DNA of 64,000 bases from Allokutzneria sp. NRRL B-24872 (GTDB taxonomy: Bacteria > Actinomycetota > Actinomycetes > Mycobacteriales > Pseudonocardiaceae): the NCBI RefSeq assembly GCF_002155965.1, contig NZ_MUMH01000092.1, forward strand, positions 62,001 to 126,000, in the 5' to 3' direction. Below the pieces are notes generated by a model. It was not told the DNA's origin, did not search any database, and saw only the letters and a list, made by a program, of their open reading frames with translations. Numbering within the stretch: position 1 is the stretch's first letter; each line of letters starts with the position of its first letter. Positions 34,301 to 46,138 of this stretch are shown one piece after another. Made by a program: the position numbers and the translations under genes.

Positions 34301-37300
34301 CCGGTGGTCCTGCCCGCGACCGGCTCGATCGACGTCCAGGTCGTCCTCGGCGGCGTCGAGGACGACCTGCGCCCGGTCTCGATCTACTCGCGCGGGGACG
34401 GCAGTGCTCCGTGGACCCTCAACGGTCAGGGCAGCCTCGCCGAGTCCGGCTCGCCCGAGCCCGCCGGTCTGACGGAGTGGCCGCCCGCTGGCGCGCGGAG
34501 CATCGCGCTCGACGGTCTCTACACCGAGCTGGCCGACGGCGGTTTTGCTTACGGCCCGGCGTTCCAGGGCCTCAAAGGCGCGTGGCGCTCGGGGGAGGAG
34601 GTCTTCACCGAGGTCGAGCTGCCGGACGCGGCGAAGGCGAAGGGCGGCGAGTTCGGCATCCACCCAGCGCTGCTGGACGCCGCGCTGCACGGGATGTTCC
34701 TGCGCGAGGACGGGGGCGAAGGCGCGCTGCCGTTCGCGTGGCGCGGTGTCACGCTGCGCGCGACCGGCGCGAAGATCCTCCGTGTCCGCATCACCCCGAC
34801 CGGCCCCGACTCGGCCACCGTCGTCGCGGTGGACTCCAGCGGCGCCCCCGTGATCACCGTGGATTCCCTTGCCGTGCGGGCGTTCTCCACCGACAAGCTC
34901 GTGCGCACGGCCGCCCCCGGCGCCGACTCGATGTTCAAGCTCGCCTGGTCCCCGGTTCCGGGCGCCGACCCGGTTTCCTTCAGCCGCTACGGCGAAGGCG
35001 AATCTGAGTCCGGCGCCGTCGTCCTCGCGCTGGACCCGAGCACCGACGCGGTGGTGGAGCGGACGCACAGCGAGGTTGTCCGCGTCCTGGACATCGCTCA
35101 GCGCTGGCTCGACGCCGACCATGACGCCACGCTCGTGGTGCTGACCAGGGGCGCGATGGTCCTGGACACCGGTCACGACGTCACCGACCTGCCGGGCTCG
35201 GCCGTGTGGGGCCTGATCCGCTCCGCGCAGTCGGAGAACCCCGAGCGCTTCGTGCTGGTGGACGTCGACCCGTCGCTCCCGGACGCCGAACTGTCCACTG
35301 TGGCCGGTTCGGCCATCGCGACCGGGGAGCCCCAGGTCCTGCACCGCGACGGCGAGTTCTTCGCGGCCCGCCTGGTGTCAGCCGCCGACGGGGGCACGAT
35401 CGCGCCGCCGGAGGGCGAGACCGCGTGGCGCGCGGGCGTCAAGGTCAGGGGTTCGCTCAACGACCTGGAGCTGCTTCCGGCGCCGGACGCGCTGGAACCG
35501 TTGCAGCCCAACCAGGTTCGCCTCGACGTTCGCGCCACTGGCATGAACTTCCGCGACGCGCTCAATGTGCTCGGCATGCTCGGCGAGCACACCGGGCGCC
35601 CCGGTTACGAGGCCGCCGGTGTGGTCACCGAGGTCGGCTCCTCGGTCACCGACCTCGCCGTCGGCGACAAGGTGATGGGCTTGCTGGACGGTGGCTTCGG
35701 CCCCATCAGCGTCGTGAACCGCGCCTACGTGACGCACATCCCGGACGGTTGGTCGTTCGAGCAGGCGGCCTCCGTTCCGGTGGTGTACCTGACCGCCTAC
35801 TACGGATTGCATGATCTTGCTGGTTTGCGTTCTGGGGAAAGGATTCTGATCCACGCCGCAGCGGGAGGGGTCGGCATGGCCGCGACGCAGATCGCCCAGC
35901 ACTACGGCGCGGAGGTCTTCGGCACCGCGAGCGCTGCGAAGCAGCATGTGTTGCGGGAGAACGGTGTTGAGCACGTCGCGTCGTCGCGGACGTTGGACTT
36001 CGAGCAGGAGTTCATTGCTGCCACCGGTGGTGAGGGTGTTGACGTCGTTCTCGACGCGCTGACCGGAGAGTTCGTCGACGCGTCGTTGCGCCTGCTACCG
36101 CGTGGTGGGCGCTTCCTGGAGATGGGCAAGTCCGACATCCGGACCCAGGAGGAGGTCGCGCTCGCCCACCCGAACGTCACCTACGAGGCGTACGACCTCT
36201 ACGAGGCGGGCGAGGACCGGACCGCCGAGATGTGGAGGGAGCTGATCGAGCTCTTCGACTCGGGCGCGCTCACCCCGCTGCCGATCAAGACCTGGGACGT
36301 GCGCGACGCGCCGAAGGCGTTCCGTTTCATCAGCCAGGCCAAGCACATCGGCAAGCTCGTGCTGACGATCCCGCAGCCGCTGCGGCCCGAGGGCACGGTC
36401 CTGATCACCGGTGGAACGGGCGGTCTCGGCGGCAGACTGGCCAAGCACCTGGTCACCGAGCACGGCGTGCGCAACCTCCTGCTCACCAGCCGTCGCGGCT
36501 CGTCCGCGCCGGGCGCCGCCGAACTCGCTGCGGAGCTCGAGCAGCTGGGCGCCTCGGTGACCGTCGCCGCCTGCGACGCGGCCGACCGCGACGCACTTTC
36601 GGCTCTGCTGGACGGGTTCGACCTCACCGGCGTGATCCACACGGCCGGTGTGCTCGACGACGGCCTGATCGGCCAGCTCACCCCGGAGCGCGTGCGCGAG
36701 GTGCTGCGCCCGAAGGTGGACGCGGCGTGGAACCTGCACGAGCTGACGCTGGAGCAGGACCTGGCGATGTTCGTGCTGTTCTCCTCGGCGGCCGGGGTCA
36801 TGGGCACGCCGGGGCAGGCGAACTACGCGGCGGCCAACGCCTTCCTCAACTCCCTCGCCGAGCACCGCCGCGCCCGTGGCCTGGTCGCCCAGGCCCAGGC
36901 GTGGGGGCTGTGGGAGGACGGCATGACCGTCACGCTCGGCGACGGTGACGTGAACCGCATGACCCGCAACGGGTTCGGCGCGCTCAGCGGGCAGGAGGGC
37001 ATGGCGCTGTTCGACGCCTCCGCCGCGCTCGGCCCCTCGGTCGTGGTGCCGATGAAGATCGACCTCCCGTTCCTGCGGGCGGGGGCGCGCTCCGACGTGG
37101 TCGTCCCCGCACTGCTGCGCGAGCTGGTGAAGGCCCCCGCGCGCCGGGTCGCCCGAGCCGATGTCGCGGGCCGGGCGGAGGAGCTCCGGCAGCGCCTCGC
37201 CGGGCTCTCGGAGGCCGAGCGCGAGCGCCACCTGCTGGAGCTGGTCCGCACGCAGGTGGCGATGGTGCTCGGCCACTCCTCCTCGGAGACCGTCGGCGCC

Positions 37301-37681
37301 AGCCGGGGTTTCCTGGAACTGGGCCTGGACTCCCTCACCGGCGTCGAACTGCGCAATTCCCTCGGCGCGGCAACGGGGTTGAAGCTGCCGACCACGTTGA
37401 TCTTCGACTACCCCGCCCCGGACGCGCTGGCCAAGTACCTGCTCACCGAGGTCGTTCCGGACGAGGCCGCGACGGCGGTCCCGCTCACCGACGAGATCTC
37501 CCGCCTGGAGAACCTCATCGCCTCCGCCGACCCGTCGGAGGCCGAGGGCGCCGACATCGACGCCCGCCTCCGCAAGCTGCTGGCCACGTGGAACGCCAAG
37601 GGAGCGCGCAGGGACGAGGCCGACGTCGAGTCGGCGACGGCCGAGGACATCTTCGCGCTGATCGACAGCGAGCTCGGCTGA
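31334..37681 (+). CDS. PKS-D, single-module type I polyketide synthase (KS-AT-DH-ER-KR-ACP)
   Basis: The protein has 2115 aa from a GTG start supported by AAGGAG at 31322. The N-terminus ([21 protein letters not shown]) is a docking coiled coil. The KS has TACSSA with Cys207. The AT (Ser650, GHSIGEF) is of the same unusual type as in [14 protein letters not shown] at the start and SHASH instead of HAFH. The DH motif at His953 reads [10 protein letters not shown], so the fifth-position Gly of HxxxGxxxxP is Asp; the LLDAALH aspartate is present. The ER spans about residues 1353-1676 and lacks the Tyr seen in the first PKS-C ER (LGMLGE rather than LGMYPG). The KR has LDD and a catalytic Tyr. The ACP reads GLDSL (Ser2000). 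The C-terminus [12 protein letters not shown] docks to PKS-E. If the DH is active the step is full reduction; if not, the module leaves a hydroxyl. Confidence 0.95.
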   Translation: MNADDKSLEYFKRMTAELRDTRKRLREAQAKDTEPIAIVGMACRYPGDVSTPEQLWELVAGEVDGMTPFPTDRGWDNEGLYHPDPDNPGTTYVREGGFLHDASLFDPEFFGISPREAVAMDPQQRLLLQVTWEAIERAGIDPSTLKGSDTAVYAGVMHLDYISSLAGAVPSEVEGFLATGVSGSVLSGRIAYTLGLEGPAVSVDTACSSALVAVHLGVQALRNRQTSLVLAGGVAVMAGPHAFVEFSRQRGLAGNGRVKAFADGADGTMWSEGAGMVLLERLSDAERNGHKVLGVVRGSAVNQDGASNGLTAPNGPSQQRVIRAALANSRLASHEIDVVEAHGTGTALGDPIEAQALLATYGRERGESAPLWLGSVKSNIGHTQSAAGVAAIIKMVKAIEHGVLPKSLHIDKPSTQVDWSEGEVALLTETQPWPETGRPRRAAVSSFGISGTNAHVVIEQAPAVEQEAPEVVTELPEVPWVLSATTSESLSRQAERLLSHVDANPDVSALDIAFSLLTTRAGHEHRAAVVGGDRRAALRALADGLSASDVVTGAAVTGKTAFLFTGGGSQYLGMGRELHAAFPVFAEAFDEITAEFDKHLSQSLREVMFGESELLDRIDFMLPGLFTIEVALFRLLESWGVHPAFVAGHSIGEFSAAHVSGVWSLEDAVRVVARRGQLVNSLPEGGAMIAIQATEQEVLEALAGDRIGIAAINGPNSVVVSGDQEQAAAVAEVFRERGRKVKRLVISHASHSALMDGILEDFREVTGSLTYNEPRVPIVSTLTGAVVTGAELADPDYWVRHIRNAVRFLDGVRTLESKGATRFVEVGPGGALSALGVDCVEGPAVFVPVLRRDRTETAAVVTALAAAHCAGHEPDWTAFFAGTGARRVDLPTYAFDYRHFWLERDEQVADVERAGLRPAGHPLLGAALSLAEGDGVVFTGRISLATQPWLADHAVGDTVLVPGAALVELAIRAGDELGCATVDELTLFAPVVLPATGSIDVQVVLGGVEDDLRPVSIYSRGDGSAPWTLNGQGSLAESGSPEPAGLTEWPPAGARSIALDGLYTELADGGFAYGPAFQGLKGAWRSGEEVFTEVELPDAAKAKGGEFGIHPALLDAALHGMFLREDGGEGALPFAWRGVTLRATGAKILRVRITPTGPDSATVVAVDSSGAPVITVDSLAVRAFSTDKLVRTAAPGADSMFKLAWSPVPGADPVSFSRYGEGESESGAVVLALDPSTDAVVERTHSEVVRVLDIAQRWLDADHDATLVVLTRGAMVLDTGHDVTDLPGSAVWGLIRSAQSENPERFVLVDVDPSLPDAELSTVAGSAIATGEPQVLHRDGEFFAARLVSAADGGTIAPPEGETAWRAGVKVRGSLNDLELLPAPDALEPLQPNQVRLDVRATGMNFRDALNVLGMLGEHTGRPGYEAAGVVTEVGSSVTDLAVGDKVMGLLDGGFGPISVVNRAYVTHIPDGWSFEQAASVPVVYLTAYYGLHDLAGLRSGERILIHAAAGGVGMAATQIAQHYGAEVFGTASAAKQHVLRENGVEHVASSRTLDFEQEFIAATGGEGVDVVLDALTGEFVDASLRLLPRGGRFLEMGKSDIRTQEEVALAHPNVTYEAYDLYEAGEDRTAEMWRELIELFDSGALTPLPIKTWDVRDAPKAFRFISQAKHIGKLVLTIPQPLRPEGTVLITGGTGGLGGRLAKHLVTEHGVRNLLLTSRRGSSAPGAAELAAELEQLGASVTVAACDAADRDALSALLDGFDLTGVIHTAGVLDDGLIGQLTPERVREVLRPKVDAAWNLHELTLEQDLAMFVLFSSAAGVMGTPGQANYAAANAFLNSLAEHRRARGLVAQAQAWGLWEDGMTVTLGDGDVNRMTRNGFGALSGQEGMALFDASAALGPSVVVPMKIDLPFLRAGARSDVVVPALLRELVKAPARRVARADVAGRAEELRQRLAGLSEAERERHLLELVRTQVAMVLGHSSSETVGASRGFLELGLDSLTGVELRNSLGAATGLKLPTTLIFDYPAPDALAKYLLTEVVPDEAATAVPLTDEISRLENLIASADPSEAEGADIDARLRKLLATWNAKGARRDEADVESATAEDIFALIDSELG
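35967..36013 (+). repeat. 47-nt identical segment, copy 2 (ER of PKS-D)
   Basis: Identical to 24592-24638 in the third-module ER of PKS-C. It lies in a broader region of high similarity in which both copies share less GC-biased codons such as GTG-TTG-CGG. Confidence 0.8.
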
Positions 37682-37693
37682 CCCCGCACCCGC

Positions 37694-37732
37694 AGGGGGG
37701 TTCGTGCGTCTTCACGACCCACGAACCCCCTT
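37694..37732 (+). terminator. Strong GC-rich hairpin after PKS-D, probable terminator
   Basis: GGGGGTTCGTG (37696-37706) pairs perfectly with CACGAACCCCC (37720-37730) around a 13-nt loop. Two further pairs (A-T and a G-T wobble) extend it to 37694/37732. TTCTCGATCATC follows. It starts 13 nt after the PKS-D stop, the usual place for an intrinsic terminator. That would require readthrough or a separate promoter for PKS-E in the remaining 130 nt; I could not assign promoter boxes there. Confidence 0.65.
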
Positions 37733-37861
37733 CTCGATCATCGCCAACGACGGGTCTAGGCGATTGTGCACTGACAAGTGTCGCGCCGATGTGGTGGTCT
37801 TGATCAGGGGAAACCATGCGCGTGCGCCCCGGAACCGGGCTTCAAGGGAGTTGCGGCATAC

Positions 37862-40800
37862 ATGGCGACAGAAGAGCAGTACCTCGAATACCTGAAGCGG
37901 TTGACCACCGACCTCCGCGAGACCAAGAGGCGGCTGCACGAGGTCCAGGAGCGTGACTTCGAGCCGATCGCGATCGTCGGCATGAGCTGCCGCTTCCCGG
38001 GGGAGGTGCGCACGCCGGAGGACCTGTGGCGGCTGGTCGCCGACGGCACGGACGCGATCTCCGGCTTCCCGGTCGACCGCGACTGGAGCCCGGAGGTGTA
38101 CAACCCCGATCCCGAGGTGGCGCACACCTCGTACAGCCGCGAGGGCGGCTTCCTGCACGACGCCGCCGAGTTTGACCCCGAGTTCTTCGGTATGTCCCCG
38201 CGCGAGGCGTTGGCCGCCGACCCGCAGCAGCGGCTGCTGCTGGAGGTCTCCTGGGAGGCCGTCGAGCGTGCGGGCATCGACCCGGCTTCGCTGAAAGGCA
38301 GTTCCACCGGGGTGTTCGCGGGCGTGATCTACAACGACTACGCGTCGCGGTTGCAGGTGCCACCGCCGGAGTTCGAGGGCTATCTCGGCACGGGCAGCCT
38401 GGGCAGCGTGGCGTCCGGACGCGTCGCCTACACCTTGGGTCTCGTCGGCCCCGCTGTGTCCATCGACACGGCGTGCTCCTCGTCCCTGGTCGCGGTTCAC
38501 TTGGCCGCCAGCGCTTTGCGCGCGGGGGAGTGCTCGCTGGCGCTGGCCGGTGGGGTCACGCTGATGGCGACGCCGGGACCGTTCATCGAGTTCTCCCGCC
38601 AGCGCGGGCTGTCCCCCAGCGGCCGGTGCAAGGCGTTCTCCGACAGCGCCGACGGTACGGGCTGGGGCGAGGGCGTCGGCATGGTGCTGCTGGAGAAGCT
38701 CTCCGACGCGCAGCGCAACGGCCACAAGGTCCTCGCGGTGATCCGCGGCTCCGCCACCAACCAGGACGGCGCGTCCAGCGGCCTCACCGCGCCCAACGGC
38801 CCGGCGCAGCAGCGGGTCATCCGCGCGGCGCTGAGCAACGCCCGCCTCGCGCCCGGCGACATCGACGCCGTGGAGGCGCACGGAACCGGGACGCCGCTGG
38901 GCGATCCGATCGAGGCGCAGGCGCTGCTGGCCACCTACGGCAAGGGGCGTGAGGAAGACCGTCCGCTGTGGCTCGGCTCGCTGAAGTCGAACCTCGGTCA
39001 CACCCAGGCCGCCGCCGGGGTCGCGGGCATCATCAAGATGGTCGAGGCGATCCGCAACGGCGTTCTCCCCAAGACTCTGCACGTCACTGAGCCTTCGTCC
39101 CAAGTGGATTGGAGTGCCGGTGCGGTCTCCCTGTTGACCGACGCACGTCCCTGGCCCGAGGTCGACCGCCCGCGCCGCGCCGCGATCTCGTCCTTCGGAG
39201 TATCCGGTACCAATGCGCACCTGATCCTTGAACAAGCTCCTGCCGCTGAAGAGGTTGAGCAGCAGGTCGTCAGCGAGCTTCCGGTGGTGCCGTGGGTGCT
39301 CTCCAGTCGCTCCGCTCGCGCGCTCAAAGCTCAGGCCCAGCAGCTGAAGTCCTTTGTGGACAGCAATGACTCGCTGTCCGATGTGGACATTGCTTTCTCC
39401 TTGGCCACGGGGCGCGCCGCGCTGGAGCACCGCGCCGCCGTGGTCGCCGCCGGGCGGGACGAACTGCTCGCCGCGCTGACCGCGTTGACCGAGGGCGCTG
39501 CCACCACCGACGTGGTGCAGGATCAGATCCGCGACGGCAAGACCGCGTTCCTGTTCACCGGCCAGGGTTCGCAGCGCGTGGGCATGGGACGCGGGCTGTA
39601 CAAGGCTTTCCCGGTCTTCGCCAAGGCCTACGACGAGGTCTGCGCGCACCTTCCGGCGATCTCCGACGACGAGCTGCACCAGACGGGCAACGCCCAGCCC
39701 GCGCTGTTCGCGCTCGAAGTCGCGCTGTACCGGCTCGTCGAGTCCTGGGGCGTCAAGCCGGACTTCGTCGCGGGCCACTCCATCGGCGAGATCGCGGCGG
39801 CGCACGTCGCGGGCGTGCTCTCCTTGGAGGACGCGGCGCGCTTGGTCTCCGAGCGGGGCCGCCTCATGCAGGCGTTGCCCAGTGGTGGAGCCATGATCGC
39901 GATCCAGGCGACCGAGGCCGAGGTGCTGCCGCACCTGACCGACCGCGTGGGCATCGCCGCGATCAACGGCCCGACGTCCGTGGTGATCTCCGGCGACGAA
40001 GACCAGGCCGAAGCGATCGCGGCGGAGTTCAAGGACCGCAAGACCAAGAAGCTGAAGGTGTCGCACGCGTTCCACTCGGTACTGATGGACGGCATGCTGG
40101 CGGACTTCCGCAAGGTCGCCGAGTCGATCACGTACGCGAGCCCGACGATCGAGATGGTCGCCAGTGGCGACGTCACCACCGCCGACTACTGGGTCAACCA
40201 CGTCCGCGACGCCGTGCGCTTCTCCGACAACATCAAGACCCTGGCCTCCCACGGCGTCAGCACCTACCTCGAAATCGGTCCGGACGGCGTCCTCGCCGCC
40301 ATGGGTGCTGACAACGTCGATGCGACCTTTTTCTCCTTCCTGCGCAAAGACCGCGACGAGGCGCACACCGCGACACTCGCGGTAGCTCGCGCGCACGCCC
40401 GAGGAATCAAGGTCGACTGGCAGGCTTTCTTCGCGGGCGCCGGGGCGAAGCGCGTCGACCTGCCGACGTACGCCTTCCAGCGCAAGCGCTACTGGCTCTC
40501 CGCCGAGGCGGTGGAAGCTCCGTCGGCGAGCCCGGAGGAGAAGCGGTTCTGGGACGCCGTCGACAAGGGCGACCTGGAAACCCTCGCGGCGGAACTCGCG
40601 GTCGCCGACGCCAACGGGCAGGCGACGCTGAGCGCGGTCCTGCCGACGCTCGCGAACTGGCGCCGCGCGAAGCAACAACTGTCCGTTGTGGACACTTGGC
40701 GCTACCGCGTCACCTGGAAGCCGGTCAGCGGCAGCGGTTCCTCCGTCGCCGGACGCTGGTTGCTCGTCGTGCCCGCCACGCGCCAGGAGCACCCGTGGGT

Positions 40801-43800
40801 CGCCGGTGCCACTGAAGCCCTGACCGCCGCCGGAGCCACCGTCGAAGCCGTCACGGTCGACCAGGTCAGCGGCGAAGCGCGGGGCGTGCTTTCGCTGCTG
40901 GGGCTGGACGAAGAGACCGCCATCGCGAACACGATCAGCCTGCTGAGGCAGGACATCGAGGCGCCGATCTGGGCCGTCACGCAGGGCGCTGTCGCGGCGA
41001 GCGAGCACGACACCGTGACCGCTCCGGCGCAGTCGCAGCTGTGGGGCTTCGGCCGGGTCGCCGCGATCGAACAGCCGCTGCGTTGGGGCGGACTCATCGA
41101 CCTGCCCGCTGAGGTCGGCGAGCGGGCCAAGCAGCTCCTCGCGACCGCGCTTGGCGGGGTGTCCATCGAAGAATCGCTTGCGGGGTCGAGCAGCGGCACA
41201 GAGGACCAGCTCGCGGTGCGGCCCTCCGGGTTGCTCGCGCGGCGCTTCAGCGAAGCCGGTACCGCGATCCCCAAGCGCGCGTGGCGTCCTGGCGGCACGG
41301 TCCTGATCACCGGTGGCACGGGTGGCATCGGCGGCAAGGTCGCCGTTCACCTGGCGCGCAACGGTGCCAAGCACATCGTGCTGACCTCGCGCAGCGGTGA
41401 CACCGCGCCCGGAGCGCCTGAACTCGTCGCCGAGCTGACCGAGCTGGGCGCCCGCGTCACGGTGCGCGCCTGCGATGTGGCGGACCTGGACGCGCTGACC
41501 GCGCTCTTCGCGGAGCTGGACGAGCCGCCGACCTCGATCATCCACGCGGCCGGTGTGCTCAGGATGGAGCAGATCGACAAGGTCACCGGGGCCGAGTTCG
41601 CCGAGGTACTCCGTTCCAAGGTGGACGGGACGCTGAACCTGCACCGGCTCACCGAGGGCACCGAGCTGGACGCCTTCGTCATGTTCTCCTCGATCGGCGG
41701 CGTGCTCGGCAACGGCGGCCAGGCCGCCTACGGCGCCGCGAACACCTTCCTGGATGCCTTCGCCGAGCACCGCAGGGCGCAGGGGCTGACCGCGACCGCG
41801 GTGTCCTGGGGCCGGTGGGGCGAGGTCGGCATGAGCGTCGGCGAGGAGATCGACGCGTTCCTGACGGAACTGGGTGTCCCCGCGATGGCGCCGGAGCTGG
41901 CGGTCGCCGCCTTGCAACAGGCCATGGACGGCGACGAGACCACCGTCACCGTGACGGACATCGACTGGCGGGCCTTCGCGCTGACCTTCACCGCGATGCG
42001 CCCGGCCCCGCTCATCGCGGACCTGCCCGCCGTGCTGGCGATCGCCGAGGAGGAGGCCGCCCGCGCTCGCGAGAGCGCCGAGGCCGGGGTGTGGCGCGAG
42101 CGCTTGGCCGGGCTCTCCGAGGCCGAGCGCGACCGCGTGCTGCTGGAGCTGGTGCGCACGTGCTCCGCCCAGGTCCTCGGGCACGGCGGGATCGACGACA
42201 TCCTGCCCGACGAGCCGTTCACCAAGCTCGGCTTCGACTCGCTGACGGCCGTGGAGCTGCGCGGACGGCTCAACGCCGAGACCGGTCTGGTCCTGCCGCC
42301 CACCTTGGTCTTCGACCACCCGACGCCGACGGCGCTCGCCGCGCACCTGCTCGCGTCGCTTTCCGGAGTGGAAAGTGGTGTTGTCCCGGTCGTCGCGACG
42401 CGGGTGAGCGATGACGAGCAGATCGCGATCACCGGCATCGCGTGCCGGTTCGCAGGCGGCAGCAACACCCCCGAGCAGTACTGGGACATGCTGGCCGAGG
42501 GCGGAGACGTCATCCGCGAGGTGCCCGCCGACCGGTGGGACGCCTCGAAGTTCTTCGACCCCGACCGCACCGCGCCGGGCAAGGCCTACACGCAGGCCGG
42601 TGGCTTCATCGACGACATCGCCGGGTGGGACGCGCCGTTCTTCGGCCTCTCCCCGCAGGAAGCTCGCCGCCTCGACCCGCAGTTCCGGCTGCTGATGGAA
42701 CTGGTCTGGGAGGCCATCGAGGACGCGGGGATCACCGCGGAGGAGCTGCGCGGCAGCCGGACCGGCGTCTTCGCGGGCCTGATCGACTCGCTCCAGTACT
42801 CCTTCCGCCAGCTCGAAGTCGACGGTGAGGCGTGCTCCAACGACCCGTACTTCAGCCTCGGCAACTCGCTGAGCGCGGCGGCCGGGCGCATCGCCTACCA
42901 CCTCGACCTGCACGGGCCGTGCCTCACCGTGGACACCGCGTGCTCGTCGTCGCTGGTGGCCATGCACCTGGCCGTGCAGAGCCTCCAGCGCGGTGAGTGC
43001 GACATCGCGATCGTCGGTGCCACGTCGGGGATTCTCACCCCGGAGACCTTCGTGCAGGCGTGCAAGATGAGCATGCTCGCCGAGGACGGCCGCACCAAGA
43101 CCTTCGACGCCTCCGCCGACGGTTACGTGGTTGGGGAGGGCGGTGGCGCGGTCATCCTCCGCAGGGCTTCGTCGATCCGCGCCGGTGACCGCCCGCGCGC
43201 GCTGATCAGGGCCACGGCCACCAACCAGGACGGCCAGAGCAACGGACTCACCGCGCCGAACCGCGCCGCCCAGCTCGCGGTGATCAAGGCCGCGCACGCG
43301 GCAGCCGGTGTCACGCCGGATGAGATCTCGTTCGTCGAGGCACACGGTTCCGGAACACCGCTCGGCGACTCCATCGAGTTCGGCGTGCTGCGCGAGATCT
43401 TCGAGCAGCGCGCGGTGGACCACCCGCTCTACGTCGGCGCGGTGAAGTCCAACGTCGGCCACACCCTCGCGGCGGCGGGCATGGCGGGCTTGATCAAGAC
43501 CGTGCTGGCGTTGCAGCACAACGAGATGCCCGGCAACCTCAACATGGTCCAGCCGAACGACGTCGTCACCGTCGACGGCACGGTCCGTCCCGTTCAGGGC
43601 CTCACGCCGTTCGCCGGAGACGGTCCCGTGCTCGCGGGCGTCAGTTCCTTCGGGTGGTCGGGTACCAACGCGCACTTCGTCCTGGAACAGGTTCCGGCCG
43701 ACGAGGCCAAGCCGGTGTCCGAGAAGGCGCCCCAGCTGATCACGGTCTCCGCGAAGAGCCCGAGCGCGTTCACCGAGGCCGTCACCGCGCTCGCCGACCA

Positions 43801-46138
43801 CCTCGAAGCCAATCCTGCGCTCGACCTCGCGGACGTCGCCTACACCACGCAGGCCCGGCGCACGAGCCACCCGCTGCGTGGATTCGTTGTGGCGCAGGAC
43901 ATCGCCGACGCCGTCGCCAAGCTCCGCGCGGGTGTCACGCCCGTGGACGCCCCCACCACGAGGACGCGCGCGGGCGGAGCCGTCAGCCCTGATCTCGCGG
44001 AGCGCCTGCGCGCCTGGGGCATCGAGCTTGTCGACGACGCGGACGTGACCGTCGACGAGAACGACGATCTCCTCGTGCTGCTGGGCACGTTGTGGCAGAG
44101 CGGGGTGAGGGTGGACTTCGCCGCCGGGCACTCGCCGGAGCGCACTCCGGTCGACCTGCCCAGCTACCGCTTCCAACGGATTCGCTACTGGCCGGAGTAC
44201 GACACCAACCCGGCTCCGGCGCCCGAGCCGGCGGTCAAGGGCAAGCCGGGGATGTTCTCGCACACGCCGATCTGGCGCAGGCAGGACGCCAGGACCGCGC
44301 TCGCCGACGCCGCCCCGACCACGGTGATCGTCTTCGCCGACCGCACGCACATCGGCGACCACGTCGCTGACCTCGCCACGGCGGCTGGGCACGAAGTGCG
44401 GATCGTCGAGCCGGGGGAGGACGTCCGGGCCGCGCTCGACGGCGTCGCCGACCGTGCGGAGAACCCGCTGCGGATCGTCCACGCCTTCGGTGTCCACAAG
44501 GGACTCCCGGAGCCGGAAACCGCCGTGGAGAACGGCTTCTACAGCCTCATGGCGCTGGTCCAGGCCGTGGGCTCGGTGCTGCCGAACCGCGTGATCAGCC
44601 TGGTCGCGGCGGGCGTGGACACCTTCGACGTGCTCGGTGAAGACGCGGCCAACCCGTTGTCCGCCATGATGTTCGGCGCGGTTGGTGCGATCGACCACGA
44701 GTACCCGCTGGTGTACCCGCGCTACGTCGACGTGGAGTCGACCACGGAGCCCGCCACGATCGCCGCGCAGCTGCTGCGCGAGTCCGATCTGCTCGCGCCG
44801 GAGATCGCCGCGCAGGGCGCTGACGCGGGCACCGCGCACGCTCCGGTGGCCTGGCGGCGCGGACGCCGCTGGCTGCGCGACTTCGAGGTCACTCCACTGT
44901 CCGAAGTGGACGATGCGGTGGCGTGGCGCGAAGGCGGCACCTACCTGATCACCGGTGGTACCGGCGGACTCGGGCTGATGCTGGCGCGCAGGCTCGCGCG
45001 GCTCGGCACGAAGCTGGCCCTCGTCGGTCGGCGGACGCTGCCGGAGCGCGCGCAGTGGACCTCCTGGATCGAAGCGCACGGCCCGGACGACACGACCAGC
45101 AGGACCTTGCTGGACATGAAGGACCTCGTCGCGCTGGGCGCGGAGGTGCTGCCGATCAGCGCGGACGTCTCCGACCCCGCACAGGTCAAGGCCATGCTGC
45201 GCACGGCCCGCGAGCACTTCGGGGAACTCCACGGCGTCGTGCACGCGGCGGGCGTGGCCGGCAAGGGCCTGTTGCAGACCAAGAGCCGCGAGCAGGCAGC
45301 GGAAGTGTTGGCGCCCAAGGTGAACGGCACTCTGGCGCTGGCCGAGGAGCTGCGGGCCGACCCGGTCGAGCTGCTGGTGCTCTACTCCTCCGCCGTGACC
45401 GTGGTCGGCGCGGTCGGTGAGTACGACTACGCCGCGGCCAACGCGTTCCTGGACGCCTTCGCCGCCGCCGAGTCGGTCACCGGTAGCACAGCCAAGCACG
45501 TCGTGTCTGTGGCTTGGGGCGCCTGGCTGTACGACAACTGGTCAAACGACGCGCTTTCCGGCTCACCCGAGTTCCAGCAGGCCGTTCGCGACTACCGTGC
45601 CAAGTACGGCATCCGCGACGCCGACGGGGTCGACGAGCTGACCAGGATCGTGGCATCCGGCGCCCCCCAGGTGCTGGTGCTCACCCGGCCCCTTCCGGAA
45701 GCGGTCCGCACGTTCGCCGAGGTCAACTCGATGGACGCGGTCGCGGACGGCGTCGGTGTCGTGCCGGTCTCCGAGCGCTACCCGAGGCCGGACCTGCGCG
45801 TGGCCTACCTGGCCCCGCGCGACGACGTGGAACGCCGCGTGTCGGTGGTGTGGCAGGAATGCCTGGGTCTCGAACAGGTCGGCGTGCACGACCCGTTCTT
45901 CGAGCTGGGCGGGACCTCGCTGATCGGCCTGGTGGTGATCGCCAGGCTGGCCAAGGAGTTCTCCGTCGAGCTGGCCGCGGCGAGCCTGTTCGAGAAGCCG
46001 ACCGTCGCCCAGTTCGCGGAGCTGGTGCGCGACGAGGCGGCTCCGGGCCAGGACAGTCCGGCCAAGGTGCTCAAGGGCAGCGCCGCACGCGGGGAACGCC
46101 GCCGCGCGGCGCGCGGCAGGAGGAGCGGGAAGCGATGA
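37862..46138 (+). CDS. PKS-E, two-module PKS: KS-AT-KR-ACP plus AT-less KS-KR-ACP
   Basis: The protein has 2758 aa. The ATG at 37862 follows AAGGGAG (37844-37850), and the N-terminus is a docking coiled coil ([21 protein letters not shown]). Module 1 has a KS, a malonyl-type AT (Ser640, GHSIGEI, HAFH), a helical element near residues 890-940 of the kind called a dimerization element in KR-only modules, a KR without LDD, and an ACP (Ser1460). Module 2 starts at residue 1519 and differs in style: its KS (Cys1694, EAHGSGT, KSNVGH) resembles KSs of hybrid or trans-AT systems. No AT lies between the KS and the [12 protein letters not shown] linker. A KR follows (GGTGGLG near 2360, Tyr in EYDYAAAN), then a GGTSL carrier domain (Ser2686). 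The C-terminus is a basic tail without a docking helix and there is no thioesterase domain. The stop overlaps PKS-F by ATGA. Confidence 0.95.
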   Translation: MATEEQYLEYLKRLTTDLRETKRRLHEVQERDFEPIAIVGMSCRFPGEVRTPEDLWRLVADGTDAISGFPVDRDWSPEVYNPDPEVAHTSYSREGGFLHDAAEFDPEFFGMSPREALAADPQQRLLLEVSWEAVERAGIDPASLKGSSTGVFAGVIYNDYASRLQVPPPEFEGYLGTGSLGSVASGRVAYTLGLVGPAVSIDTACSSSLVAVHLAASALRAGECSLALAGGVTLMATPGPFIEFSRQRGLSPSGRCKAFSDSADGTGWGEGVGMVLLEKLSDAQRNGHKVLAVIRGSATNQDGASSGLTAPNGPAQQRVIRAALSNARLAPGDIDAVEAHGTGTPLGDPIEAQALLATYGKGREEDRPLWLGSLKSNLGHTQAAAGVAGIIKMVEAIRNGVLPKTLHVTEPSSQVDWSAGAVSLLTDARPWPEVDRPRRAAISSFGVSGTNAHLILEQAPAAEEVEQQVVSELPVVPWVLSSRSARALKAQAQQLKSFVDSNDSLSDVDIAFSLATGRAALEHRAAVVAAGRDELLAALTALTEGAATTDVVQDQIRDGKTAFLFTGQGSQRVGMGRGLYKAFPVFAKAYDEVCAHLPAISDDELHQTGNAQPALFALEVALYRLVESWGVKPDFVAGHSIGEIAAAHVAGVLSLEDAARLVSERGRLMQALPSGGAMIAIQATEAEVLPHLTDRVGIAAINGPTSVVISGDEDQAEAIAAEFKDRKTKKLKVSHAFHSVLMDGMLADFRKVAESITYASPTIEMVASGDVTTADYWVNHVRDAVRFSDNIKTLASHGVSTYLEIGPDGVLAAMGADNVDATFFSFLRKDRDEAHTATLAVARAHARGIKVDWQAFFAGAGAKRVDLPTYAFQRKRYWLSAEAVEAPSASPEEKRFWDAVDKGDLETLAAELAVADANGQATLSAVLPTLANWRRAKQQLSVVDTWRYRVTWKPVSGSGSSVAGRWLLVVPATRQEHPWVAGATEALTAAGATVEAVTVDQVSGEARGVLSLLGLDEETAIANTISLLRQDIEAPIWAVTQGAVAASEHDTVTAPAQSQLWGFGRVAAIEQPLRWGGLIDLPAEVGERAKQLLATALGGVSIEESLAGSSSGTEDQLAVRPSGLLARRFSEAGTAIPKRAWRPGGTVLITGGTGGIGGKVAVHLARNGAKHIVLTSRSGDTAPGAPELVAELTELGARVTVRACDVADLDALTALFAELDEPPTSIIHAAGVLRMEQIDKVTGAEFAEVLRSKVDGTLNLHRLTEGTELDAFVMFSSIGGVLGNGGQAAYGAANTFLDAFAEHRRAQGLTATAVSWGRWGEVGMSVGEEIDAFLTELGVPAMAPELAVAALQQAMDGDETTVTVTDIDWRAFALTFTAMRPAPLIADLPAVLAIAEEEAARARESAEAGVWRERLAGLSEAERDRVLLELVRTCSAQVLGHGGIDDILPDEPFTKLGFDSLTAVELRGRLNAETGLVLPPTLVFDHPTPTALAAHLLASLSGVESGVVPVVATRVSDDEQIAITGIACRFAGGSNTPEQYWDMLAEGGDVIREVPADRWDASKFFDPDRTAPGKAYTQAGGFIDDIAGWDAPFFGLSPQEARRLDPQFRLLMELVWEAIEDAGITAEELRGSRTGVFAGLIDSLQYSFRQLEVDGEACSNDPYFSLGNSLSAAAGRIAYHLDLHGPCLTVDTACSSSLVAMHLAVQSLQRGECDIAIVGATSGILTPETFVQACKMSMLAEDGRTKTFDASADGYVVGEGGGAVILRRASSIRAGDRPRALIRATATNQDGQSNGLTAPNRAAQLAVIKAAHAAAGVTPDEISFVEAHGSGTPLGDSIEFGVLREIFEQRAVDHPLYVGAVKSNVGHTLAAAGMAGLIKTVLALQHNEMPGNLNMVQPNDVVTVDGTVRPVQGLTPFAGDGPVLAGVSSFGWSGTNAHFVLEQVPADEAKPVSEKAPQLITVSAKSPSAFTEAVTALADHLEANPALDLADVAYTTQARRTSHPLRGFVVAQDIADAVAKLRAGVTPVDAPTTRTRAGGAVSPDLAERLRAWGIELVDDADVTVDENDDLLVLLGTLWQSGVRVDFAAGHSPERTPVDLPSYRFQRIRYWPEYDTNPAPAPEPAVKGKPGMFSHTPIWRRQDARTALADAAPTTVIVFADRTHIGDHVADLATAAGHEVRIVEPGEDVRAALDGVADRAENPLRIVHAFGVHKGLPEPETAVENGFYSLMALVQAVGSVLPNRVISLVAAGVDTFDVLGEDAANPLSAMMFGAVGAIDHEYPLVYPRYVDVESTTEPATIAAQLLRESDLLAPEIAAQGADAGTAHAPVAWRRGRRWLRDFEVTPLSEVDDAVAWREGGTYLITGGTGGLGLMLARRLARLGTKLALVGRRTLPERAQWTSWIEAHGPDDTTSRTLLDMKDLVALGAEVLPISADVSDPAQVKAMLRTAREHFGELHGVVHAAGVAGKGLLQTKSREQAAEVLAPKVNGTLALAEELRADPVELLVLYSSAVTVVGAVGEYDYAAANAFLDAFAAAESVTGSTAKHVVSVAWGAWLYDNWSNDALSGSPEFQQAVRDYRAKYGIRDADGVDELTRIVASGAPQVLVLTRPLPEAVRTFAEVNSMDAVADGVGVVPVSERYPRPDLRVAYLAPRDDVERRVSVVWQECLGLEQVGVHDPFFELGGTSLIGLVVIARLAKEFSVELAAASLFEKPTVAQFAELVRDEAAPGQDSPAKVLKGSAARGERRRAARGRRSGKR
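43720..44190 (+). other. AT-deletion scar in PKS-E module 2
   Basis: The pre-AT linker ([11 protein letters not shown] through [17 protein letters not shown], ending near 43940) is followed after about 40 residues by the normal post-AT linker ([14 protein letters not shown], then [14 protein letters not shown]). The roughly 300-residue AT that normally separates them is missing, with no GxSxG or HAFH. The flanking linkers remain, so the AT was lost from a once complete module or never fused there. Confidence 0.75.
46118..46125 (+). promoter_or_regulatory. Strong Shine-Dalgarno for PKS-F inside the end of PKS-E
   Basis: AGGAGGAG stands 9 nt before the ATG at 46135 and sits in the last codons of PKS-E, where it encodes part of the Arg-rich tail. 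With the ATGA overlap it decides the PKS-F start and implies coupled, high-level translation. Confidence 0.8.
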
